Assembly (NCBI GenBank): GCA_959608625.1
Contig: CAUHQV010000060.1
Location: 1 to 6,050 of the forward strand
Reading direction: 5' to 3'
Length of the DNA: 6,050 nucleotides
Source of the DNA: an uncultured Flavobacteriales bacterium
Lineage (GTDB): Bacteria > Bacteroidota > Bacteroidia > Flavobacteriales > UBA1820
The position numbers and the translations under genes were made by a program. The notes under the pieces were generated by a model. The model saw only the letters and a list, made by a program, of their open reading frames with translations, was not told where the DNA came from and ran no database searches. This document shows positions 1 through 4,658 of the stretch, in pieces (position 1 is the first letter of the stretch; every line of letters starts with the position of its first letter).

Positions 1-239
1 CGTACGTTATTAACGCGCTCAGAGATGGACGCCACCGGGAGGTTTTCCCACCCGTAAACAGTATCCGAATCTGTCTGGAAATAACGACAGTAAAACCTGC
101 CTTAATTTTCTTTGCAAGTATCGGGCTTATAATCCCGATATTTGTGTCGGGGAATGAATGATTTAAGATTTTTTTAATTCTAATATCGAATCTGGGGGAG
201 GGGAATTTGTCGAATACCGCCACGGAGAAAATGACTTTT
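1..239. other. Noncoding left edge with no identifiable gene
   Basis: No recognisable gene lies here. One plus-strand frame is open from base 3 to a TGA at 159-161, but its 52 residues resemble no family I know and the length is expected by chance. The structures I can see are a perfect 7-bp inverted repeat at 119-140, with TATAAT in its loop at 128-133, and a short palindrome at 5-15 (CGTTA, T, TAACG). Whether an upstream gene ends just outside the window cannot be judged. Confidence 0.5.
119..140. repeat. Perfect 7-bp inverted repeat within promoter-like sequence
   Basis: The arms TATCGGG (119-125) and CCCGATA (134-140) flank the 8-base spacer CTTATAAT. TTTG occurs at 111-114, and GATATTTG at 137-144 is one base from the Bacteroidota -7 consensus TAnnTTTG, with a 22-base spacer that is slightly long for this promoter class. 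The repeat could therefore be an operator overlapping a plus-strand promoter. No good ORF begins just downstream, so any transcript from it would be noncoding or belong to the regulator far downstream. The symmetry is seen; the function is inferred. Confidence 0.35.
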
Positions 240-482
240 TCAACCCAAAAAAATCCGGCCTTTGGGAAGCAGTCCCAGAACCGGCCAAAAAACGAAAAAA
301 GAGAACGAATCCATTTTTCCGGGATTTAACACTAATGATGCAGGCAACACAGGGCCCTTGCGAGGCAGGAAAGTTCGTCGTTGAGTCCGAATACCGTCTG
401 TCCCAACGACAAATCCCCCCTCCTGCGGCACTTTTGCACACCCGGAAAGCAACGCCAGTAGAGGGAACAAAAGTCGTTTCAT
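240..482 (-). CDS. Possible small lipoprotein-like ORF (doubtful)
   Basis: This 80-codon ORF starts at the minus-strand ATG at 482-480 and ends at TGA 242-240. Its first 15 residues look like a lipoprotein signal: Met-Lys-Arg, a leucine-rich core, then the lipobox LLSGC with Cys15 as the possible lipidation site. The rest (AKVPQEGG onwards) is not recognisable, is rich in Arg, Pro and Phe, and shows no domain. A minus-strand intrinsic terminator lies inside the last 15 codons, so the stop codon falls after the terminator. That is a strong argument against the full-length ORF being translated as drawn. No Shine-Dalgarno sequence is seen. It may be a real small exported peptide with a wrong 3' end, a decayed gene, or chance coding within a noncoding RNA. 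Confidence 0.25.
   Translation of the reverse strand: MKRLLFPLLALLSGCAKVPQEGGFVVGTDGIRTQRRTFLPRKGPVLPASLVLNPGKMDSFSFFVFWPVLGLLPKGRIFLG
247..284 (-). terminator. Intrinsic terminator, minus strand
   Basis: In plus coordinates the stem pairs CCGG (255-258) with CCGG (281-284) and TGGGA (263-267) with TCCCA (273-277). It has a small internal loop and a 5-base apical loop. Read on the minus strand, the hairpin is followed after one A by seven T (complement of 247-253). No T-run follows on the plus strand, so it acts only on leftward transcripts. It implies a leftward transcript beginning somewhere between about 300 and 660. Confidence 0.6.
321..417. repeat. Nested inverted repeats, possible structured RNA
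   Basis: GGGATTT (321-327) pairs perfectly with AAATCCC (411-417). Directly inside its 3' arm, GTCGTTG (377-383) pairs with CAACGAC (404-410), so the two 7-bp helices would stack coaxially. The remaining 49 bases contain a possible short GCAA/TTGC helix around the palindrome AGGGCCCT. The 97-base closed fold recalls a small structured RNA, but there is no T-arm or anticodon arm, so it is not a tRNA. Because a minus-strand terminator follows at 247-284, a leftward small RNA is the simplest reading. The strand is undecided. Confidence 0.3.
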
Positions 483-483
483 G

Positions 484-513
484 CCGTAGCGGCCCTGTCG
501 GCCTTTTTTACGG
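484..513 (+). terminator. Weak terminator-like hairpin, plus strand
   Basis: GGCC (491-494) pairs with GGCC (500-503) around a 5-base loop and is followed by six T (504-509). An outer CCGTA (484-488) with TACGG (509-513) can also pair but would consume the end of the T-run. The stem is only 4 bp, so this is at best a weak terminator or attenuator for a rightward transcript upstream of the AraC-type gene. It also lies next to the start of the lipoprotein-like minus ORF. Confidence 0.25.
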
Positions 514-514
514 A

Positions 515-593
515 CGGACAACCCGATAGGAAGGCCGCCTTTCGACAAATGTGAAAAAATGCCGTAAAGCCCCGTATTTTTCCGGGTTGTCCG
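515..593. repeat. 11-bp perfect inverted repeat upstream of the AraC-type gene
   Basis: CGGACAACCCG (515-525) and CGGGTTGTCCG (583-593) are exact reverse complements separated by 57 bases. Between them lies a second near-palindrome (AAGG at 531-534, CCTT at 538-541). The octamer ATGCCGTA also occurs twice, at 481-488 and 559-566. The arm centres are 68 bp apart, about 6.5 helical turns. This could be a paired operator for the adjacent regulator, or a long stem in a leader RNA. The repeat is seen; both roles are inferred. Confidence 0.45.
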
Positions 594-665
594 CCTGTTT
601 TGTCGTAATTTCGTTTCTCCTGCTTGCAGGGGTACTGCACAGCGGAATAAAAACCGTTCAAAAAA

Positions 666-1592
666 GTGATAAAAGACAATAATCCACACCGGACCCGGCA
701 AATCAATAAAGCAATAGATTACATTCACGGGCGTATGGACGGTGACCTGTCTGTCGGTACGCTGGCCGAGCGGGCCGGTATGTCCCCGTACCATTTCCTC
801 CGGGTGTTCCGGGAGCAGATGGGCGAAACGCTGGCCCGGTATGTGACCCGGCGGCGGTTGGAACTGGCAGCAGCATTGCTGCTGGGAGACGCCGGTATTC
901 CGGTAAACGAGGTCGCCTACCGGTGCGGTTTCGCCTCGCCGAATGTTTTTTGCCGGAATTTTAAGGCCCGTTTCGGCGTTACGGCCCAGCAATACCGCCG
1001 CAGTAAAGCGCAACCGGATAGCAAGAATCGTCCATCGGAGCGCATGGATAGTCACGCGCCCCGTTCCTATTCCAAATACTTTTGCTCCCGTAAAACTATA
1101 AAAACAGGTGAAAAAATGATGGATTGTACATTTGAGATCAAGGACCTTCCGGGGCTCCGGGTCATTTACTGCCGCCATTACGGCGCTTTGGATCGGATGG
1201 AAGGCGCATTCGAGCGGCTTTTGCAATGGGCTTACCCGCGGGGGCTCGTTACGGCCCCGGGTATGCAACTGCTGTCCGTATACCACGATAACCCCGAAGT
1301 AACCCCAACGGATAAGCTGACGGCCGATGCGGCTATGACGGTCGCGGGGGATGTCCGCACGGACGGAGAGATAGGCCAATACGAAGTGTCCGGCGGAAAG
1401 TATGCCGTAGGGCGCTTTGAAATAGGCATGGAGGAATTCCCGGATGCCTGGAAGGCTATGTTCCGCCTGTTGGAAGAGCACGGCTGCCGGTGTACCGAGA
1501 AGCACCATTACGAAATCTACCGCAACAACCGGGACGAACACCCGCAGCGCAAGTGGATCGTCGATATTTGTATCCCGGTGGAACTGAAATAA
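666..1592 (+). CDS. AraC-family transcriptional regulator with GyrI-like effector domain
   Basis: This 308-residue DNA-binding regulator has its AraC/XylS-type double helix-turn-helix at the N-terminus, about residues 12-112. Helix-turn-helix 1 is near 30-50 (LAERAGMSPYHFLRVFRE) and helix-turn-helix 2 near 78-100 (VNEVAYRCGFASPNVFCRNF), followed by the usual FGVTAQQYRR end. After a polar linker (about 113-152), residues 153-308 match the GyrI-like/AraC effector-binding fold. They include the late HYEIY with Glu283, at the position of the conserved ligand-contacting Glu, and the terminal DICIPV strand. This is the Rob/BmrR-like layout, in which bulky cationic or hydrophobic compounds usually act as ligands; the ligand here is unknown. 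The start is GTG at 666, because TAA at 648-650 is in frame just upstream; ATG at 735 would shorten helix 1. No Shine-Dalgarno sequence is seen. It is probably autonomously transcribed, and its targets may include the adjacent methyltransferase. Confidence 0.9.
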   Translation: MIKDNNPHRTRQINKAIDYIHGRMDGDLSVGTLAERAGMSPYHFLRVFREQMGETLARYVTRRRLELAAALLLGDAGIPVNEVAYRCGFASPNVFCRNFKARFGVTAQQYRRSKAQPDSKNRPSERMDSHAPRSYSKYFCSRKTIKTGEKMMDCTFEIKDLPGLRVIYCRHYGALDRMEGAFERLLQWAYPRGLVTAPGMQLLSVYHDNPEVTPTDKLTADAAMTVAGDVRTDGEIGQYEVSGGKYAVGRFEIGMEEFPDAWKAMFRLLEEHGCRCTEKHHYEIYRNNRDEHPQRKWIVDICIPVELK

Positions 1593-1619
1593 AAAGCACA
1601 GAGAATGCGGGATTTTGTC

Positions 1620-1627
1620 TATCTTTG
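1620..1627 (+). promoter_or_regulatory. Bacteroidota -7 promoter box (TATCTTTG)
   Basis: TATCTTTG matches the TAnnTTTG consensus of the major Bacteroidota sigma factor at every fixed position and is followed by C, as is common. No TTTG -33 box lies 19-21 bases upstream, so strength is uncertain. Transcription would begin near 1631-1635, giving the methyltransferase mRNA a leader of about 180 bases. Confidence 0.55.
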
Positions 1628-1631
1628 CCCC

Positions 1632-1667
1632 ATGTTCAGACTTTTTAAGAAGGATTCGGCACGATAG
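1632..1667 (+). CDS. Possible 11-residue leader peptide
   Basis: ATG at 1632 opens an 11-codon frame (MFRLFKKDSAR) ending at TAG 1665-1667. The ATG falls almost exactly at the transcription start predicted from the box at 1620-1627, so it would be leaderless or nearly so. Its stop codon ends on the first base of a 10-bp hairpin. This is the geometry of a translation-coupled attenuator, but the peptide has no run of one amino acid that would reveal a signal. It may be chance. Confidence 0.25.
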   Translation: MFRLFKKDSAR

Positions 1668-1693
1668 ATAACCTGCCTCTTCTGCAGGTTATC
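1667..1693 (+). promoter_or_regulatory. 10-bp perfect hairpin in the methyltransferase leader
   Basis: GATAACCTGC (1667-1676) and GCAGGTTATC (1684-1693) form a perfect 10-bp stem with the 7-base loop CTCTTCT. No T-run follows, so it is not a standard intrinsic terminator for the upstream regulator gene. It could be an attenuator or RNA-stability element in the leader, or a DNA operator just downstream of the promoter. Confidence 0.45.
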
Positions 1694-1707
1694 GCTCCAT
1701 TTGGTTC

Positions 1708-1787
1708 TCCGGGGACTCCCGGAAAGGATTTTCATTGTATTTATCATTCCGGAACGATCTTCCTCCTTGAATAGGAGAAAGGAAGGC
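1708..1787 (+). promoter_or_regulatory. Two further leader hairpins before the methyltransferase
   Basis: TCCGGG (1708-1713) pairs with CCCGGA (1718-1723) around the tetraloop GACT. A second hairpin pairs CTTCC with GGAAG and TCCT with AGGA around 1759-1786, leaving GAAA bulged. It holds the only Shine-Dalgarno-like sequence (AGGAG, 1773-1777), about 38 bases before the ATG and too far to act directly. With the stem at 1667-1693 the leader has three successive stems, suggesting a regulatory 5' UTR. I do not recognise a known riboswitch class. Confidence 0.35.
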
Positions 1788-1815
1788 TGCCGGTTTTCAA
1801 AAAATTAAAAAGATC

Positions 1816-2586
1816 ATGGACGATTATAAACAAATCACCGATTTCGACCTGAAACTCATCGCCGAATTTTTCAAAGAAATGCCGCGCCAGGGCCCTGGCG
1901 GCACCCGGCAAACCCTCCGGGCACTCGACCTGGTGGGCGAACTTCCCCCGGATGCCCGTATCGTGGATATGGGCTGCGGTACGGGGAAGCAAACGGCCGA
2001 CCTGGCGGCACATACTCCCGGACATATCACCGCCGTGGATTTTTTGCCCGAGATGATCGCCGGATTGGACGGGAGGATGCGCTCGCTCGGGCTTTCCGGC
2101 AAAGTCACAGGTTTGGTAGGCTCGATGGGCGATCCGCTTTTCCAGCCCCGGTCGCTCGACCTGATCTGGGCGGAAGGTTCCATTTACAACGTCGGTTTCG
2201 AGGCCGGACTGCGGAAGTGGCACGAATTCCTCAAGCCCGGCGGGTTTGTGGCGGTGACCGAAACGACCCTGCTGTTGGATGAAAAACCCGCCGACGGAGG
2301 GTATATAGACACCTATTTCCCCGAAATAGACTCTATAGCGGGCAAGGTGGAGACAATGCAGCGTGCCGGCTATCAGCCTACGGCACACTTTATACTGCCG
2401 CCGGAGTGCTGGACGGACAATTACTACGCGCCGTTGTCCGCCCGTATCGATACTTTTTCCCGGCAGTACGGCCATTACCCTGCTGCCCGGGAGTTGGTGG
2501 AGGGCTTGAAGAGAGAAAAACCCCATTACCTGCAGTACGGGCAGTATTACGGGTATGTATTCTATATCGGCCGAAAGGTGGGGTAA
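1816..2586 (+). CDS. Class I SAM-dependent methyltransferase
   Basis: This 256-residue cytosolic enzyme of the Rossmann-like class I methyltransferase fold transfers the methyl group of S-adenosylmethionine to an unknown acceptor. Motif I is at residues 49-58 (IVDMGCGTGK), the Gly-rich loop that binds SAM. Asp75 in ITAVDFLPEM is the acidic residue at the end of strand 2 that normally contacts the ribose hydroxyls. LDLIWAEGSIYN (114-125) corresponds to motif IV, and FLKPGGFVAVTE (138-149) to the strand 5 region. The C-terminal 100 residues are rich in Tyr and Trp and probably form the substrate lid; I cannot assign the substrate. ATG at 1816 is the only plausible start, because an in-frame TGA lies at 1768-1770 with no ATG between. 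It is transcribed alone, between its own leader and a strong terminator. The neighbouring AraC-type regulator could control it, but nothing proves this. Confidence 0.88.
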   Translation: MDDYKQITDFDLKLIAEFFKEMPRQGPGGTRQTLRALDLVGELPPDARIVDMGCGTGKQTADLAAHTPGHITAVDFLPEMIAGLDGRMRSLGLSGKVTGLVGSMGDPLFQPRSLDLIWAEGSIYNVGFEAGLRKWHEFLKPGGFVAVTETTLLLDEKPADGGYIDTYFPEIDSIAGKVETMQRAGYQPTAHFILPPECWTDNYYAPLSARIDTFSRQYGHYPAARELVEGLKREKPHYLQYGQYYGYVFYIGRKVG

Positions 2587-2607
2587 CCCCGTTGGTTCCC
2601 TATTTTG

Positions 2608-2635
2608 CCCCGCGCTTTTCGGCGCGGGGTTTTTT
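2608..2635 (+). terminator. Strong intrinsic terminator after the methyltransferase
   Basis: CCCCGCGC (2608-2615) and GCGCGGGG (2622-2629) form an 8-bp, fully GC stem with a 6-base loop (TTTTCG), followed by six T (2630-2635). It lies 21 bases after the stop codon. No matching T-run exists on the minus strand, so it serves rightward transcription only and isolates the methyltransferase from the polysaccharide operon. Confidence 0.93.
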
Positions 2636-2965
2636 ATGCAAGCCATTGCGCGTGAATAAAATGCCCCGGCAGCCAATAAAAACCTAAAAATTTTCCCCGA
2701 TGTTAATTATCGCTTTTTTCGGATGGGATCAGTCCGAATGTTCTTTCCTCGCGTTGAACCTTTTAACTGCCTGCAAAAAATAAAGGCCCCGGAGGATATT
2801 TGTAATGTTATTTTTCAGATTTTTGCACGGGAATTGCCGCGCCGTTTCTCAGAAATATTTCACAAGTGAAGAAAAAACGTTCCTTTAAAACGTGGAAAAA
2901 AATTCGGACAGATAGTAAAAAAAAACTTAATAAAGTTAAAGATTTACAGTATTTTAGATGTGCCG
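2636..2965. other. AT-rich intergenic region without a convincing gene
   Basis: No gene is supported. Visible structures are a 6-bp inverted repeat (TTCGGA 2718-2723, TCCGAA 2733-2738) and an 8-bp one with a long spacer (TGCAAAAA 2772-2779, TTTTTGCA 2820-2827). A strongly A-rich tract runs at about 2865-2950 directly upstream of the operon promoter. A 60-codon Lys/Arg-rich frame from GTG 2866 to TGA 3048 runs through the promoter and is most likely a product of the A-tracts. Confidence 0.6.
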
Positions 2966-2996
2966 TTAGAAAGCATTATCTTTTTGGATATATTTG
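2966..2996 (+). promoter_or_regulatory. Promoter of the polysaccharide operon
   Basis: TATATTTG (2989-2996) matches the Bacteroidota -7 consensus TAnnTTTG perfectly and is followed by C. TTAG (2966-2969) matches three of four bases of the TTTG -33 box at the accepted 19-base spacing. Transcription would start near 3000-3005, giving a leader of about 100 bases before the receiver gene. The A-rich tract upstream could act as an UP-like element. A small GGCA/TGCC dyad at 3020-3030 lies in the early leader. Confidence 0.6.
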
Positions 2997-3104
2997 CGCC
3001 CGAAAGGAACGTATTTGTCGGCATATTGCCACAAAACGAATGAGTTGAGAATACACCGGGAATATCTCTTAATGGGTTTTTTCGGTAAATTTAGATGAAC
3101 TTGC

Positions 3105-3470
3105 ATGAAAAAAAGGATTTTGTTGGTCGATGACAAGGACGTTATCGCGAAAATAATCGCCCGATATCTTTCGGACGACTTCGATTTTGTTTATTTCGAG
3201 AACCCGGTCGGGGCTATCGCCTGGCTGCAGGAGGGGAATATGCCGGAGCTGATCATTTCCGACATCAAGATGCCCGAGATGCGGGGCGATGAATTCCTTA
3301 CGTACCTCAAAAACAACGAACTCTTCAAAGCCATTCCCGTGATCATGCTCTCGGGAGAGGACAGCAGTTCGGAGCGGGTACGGCTGTTGGAGCAGGGTGC
3401 GGAGGATTATATCGTCAAGCCCTTTAATCCGCTCGAATTGAAGATCAGAATAGCTAAGATCGTCAAATAA
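3105..3470 (+). CDS. Stand-alone CheY-like response regulator receiver
   Basis: This 121-residue protein is a single receiver domain with no output domain. All catalytic residues are present: the acidic pair Asp9-Asp10, the phospho-acceptor Asp53 (in ISDIKMPEMRG), Ser83 at the Thr/Ser switch position (MLSGED) and Lys105 (IVKPF). Tyr102 takes the aromatic switch position. It should therefore be phosphorylated by a histidine kinase encoded elsewhere and act through protein contacts. It is the first gene of the polysaccharide operon, and its stop codon overlaps the ATG of the sugar transferase (TAATG), so the two are translationally coupled. The likely partner is a protein of the assembly machinery, most simply the adjacent sugar transferase with its receiver-like N-terminus. 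The start at 3105 is the only ATG that keeps strand 1 (ILLVDD) complete; no Shine-Dalgarno sequence is seen. Confidence 0.93.
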   Translation: MKKRILLVDDKDVIAKIIARYLSDDFDFVYFENPVGAIAWLQEGNMPELIISDIKMPEMRGDEFLTYLKNNELFKAIPVIMLSGEDSSSERVRLLEQGAEDYIVKPFNPLELKIRIAKIVK

Positions 3471-4654
3471 TGGAACGTACCCTTTTTTATCTGGGTATAG
3501 ACGCCTCTTTGAGGGATTATTTCGCAAAGATAACGGACGGGCAGGCAGAGATCCTGTCCGACGACCGTCAGGCAGAGCGTACCATCGGCACTTGCGGCAG
3601 CCCGAAGGGGAAGGATGTGATCCTTTTCTTCGAGCAGAAAGACGAAAAGACCGATCCGGCCCGGCTGGCCCGTTTGCGGAAAAAGTTCCCCGGGCTTTAC
3701 CTGATCCTCGTCCCGTCGCAGGAACTGGATATGGAATGCCGCCTGATGTACATGAAAAGCGGCATCAACGACGTTATCCGCCCCTGCGCGGACGAAGCGT
3801 CTGTGCGCGGAAAACTGGACTTCATTTGCCAGCACCGGGGACATCTGCTGGGGGAAGGCGGAAAAGGGGAAATAAAAGTCTCGTTGAAACTGCCTTTGTG
3901 GAAAAGGACGTTCGATATCCTTTTCTCGGCCGGAGCGATCCTCGTGTTCTCTCCGTTGCTTTTAGGGGTGGCATTGGCTGTCCGCCTGGAAAGTAAGGGC
4001 CCGATTGTCTATCGTTCCAAACGGGCGGGAAGCAACTACAAAGTATTCGATTTCCTGAAGTTCCGTTCGATGTACACCGATGCCGACAAGCGTCTGGGAC
4101 AATTCAAGAACCTGAACCAGTATGCCGGGCAAACGGCGGACGACCCTGCGTCGGCTGCTACGACCGAAGGCATCTTGGTCGGCGACGACACGGCCTTTGA
4201 GGCGGACGATGAAGTGTTGCTCGTGTCCGACGATTACGTCATCTCCGAGCCGGATTATGCCCGGACAAAGGCTGTGGAACAGGAAAATGCGTTCGTAAAA
4301 CTGGAGAACGACCCCCGTATCACTAAAGTGGGGCGTTTTATCCGCAAATACAGCCTCGACGAGTTGCCGCAGCTTTTCAATGTGCTCAAAGGGGATATGT
4401 CGGTGGTAGGAAACCGTCCCCTCCCGCTGTACGAGGCTGAAAAACTCACCAGCGACGAGTACATCGAACGCTTCATGGCCCCGGCGGGTATGACGGGGCT
4501 CTGGCAGGTCGAAAGGCGGGGCATGTCCGGGAAGATGTCGGCCGAAGAGCGCAAAAAACTGGACATCGTATATGCCAAGCATTACTCTATCGGACTGGAT
4601 TTTAAAATATTGCTCAAAACATTCACCGCATTCGTGCAAAAAGAAAATGTGTAA
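3470..4654 (+). CDS. Receiver-like domain fused to an undecaprenyl-phosphate sugar phosphotransferase
   Basis: This 394-residue membrane enzyme starts polysaccharide synthesis by moving a sugar-1-phosphate from a nucleotide sugar to undecaprenyl phosphate. Residues about 142-394 form a bacterial sugar transferase (PglC/WcaJ catalytic core): the WKRTFDI entry, one hydrophobic membrane segment (about 148-172), GPIVYRSKRAG, KFRSM, SLDELPQLFNVLKGDMS with the presumed catalytic pair Asp297-Glu298, then APAGMTGLWQVE and a QKENV end. The usual GPRP reads GNRP (314-317). Between FRSM and the catalytic segment is an acidic insertion (about 208-275) absent from small PglC enzymes. Instead of the four-helix N-terminus of WcaJ-type proteins, residues 1-125 resemble a receiver domain with the Asp pair lost, Glu55 near the phospho-Asp position and Arg104 in place of Lys. 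The sugar is unknown. The ATG overlaps the preceding stop by one base. Confidence 0.9.
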   Translation: MERTLFYLGIDASLRDYFAKITDGQAEILSDDRQAERTIGTCGSPKGKDVILFFEQKDEKTDPARLARLRKKFPGLYLILVPSQELDMECRLMYMKSGINDVIRPCADEASVRGKLDFICQHRGHLLGEGGKGEIKVSLKLPLWKRTFDILFSAGAILVFSPLLLGVALAVRLESKGPIVYRSKRAGSNYKVFDFLKFRSMYTDADKRLGQFKNLNQYAGQTADDPASAATTEGILVGDDTAFEADDEVLLVSDDYVISEPDYARTKAVEQENAFVKLENDPRITKVGRFIRKYSLDELPQLFNVLKGDMSVVGNRPLPLYEAEKLTSDEYIERFMAPAGMTGLWQVERRGMSGKMSAEERKKLDIVYAKHYSIGLDFKILLKTFTAFVQKENV

Positions 4655-4658
4655 ATAA

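Noticed and set aside
3..161. Open plus-strand frame at the left edge, possible gene tail
   Set aside because: Fifty-two open codons are expected by chance over six frames, and the translation is not recognisable.
321..417. tRNA-like gene
   Set aside because: The 7-bp closing stem and length suggest it, but there is no T-arm with TTC, no plausible anticodon arm and no CCA end.
335..529. 64-codon plus-strand ORF before the AraC-type gene
   Set aside because: It has no ribosome site, family resemblance or signal peptide. It overlaps the inverted repeats and terminator-like hairpin of a noncoding region.
240..1541. 433-codon minus-strand open frame opposite the AraC-type gene
   Set aside because: Most of it is antisense to a clear AraC/GyrI gene and shows no family motifs. 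Only its last 80 codons, beginning at an internal ATG with a lipobox, merit a low-confidence mention.
1667..1693. Intrinsic terminator of the AraC-type gene
   Set aside because: The stem is strong, but GCTCCATT follows instead of a T-run, and it lies downstream of a likely new promoter.
1744..2676. 310-codon minus-strand open frame opposite the methyltransferase
   Set aside because: It mirrors the codon usage of the methyltransferase on the other strand, crosses its terminator, and has no recognisable domain.
2866..3048. 60-codon Lys/Arg-rich plus-strand ORF
   Set aside because: It starts with GTG, is generated mostly by A-tracts, covers the promoter of the next operon, and matches no family I know.
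3962..4639. 225-codon minus-strand open frame opposite the sugar transferase
   Set aside because: It is a shadow of a strongly conserved gene with intact catalytic motifs; its His- and Arg-rich translation is typical of antisense reading.
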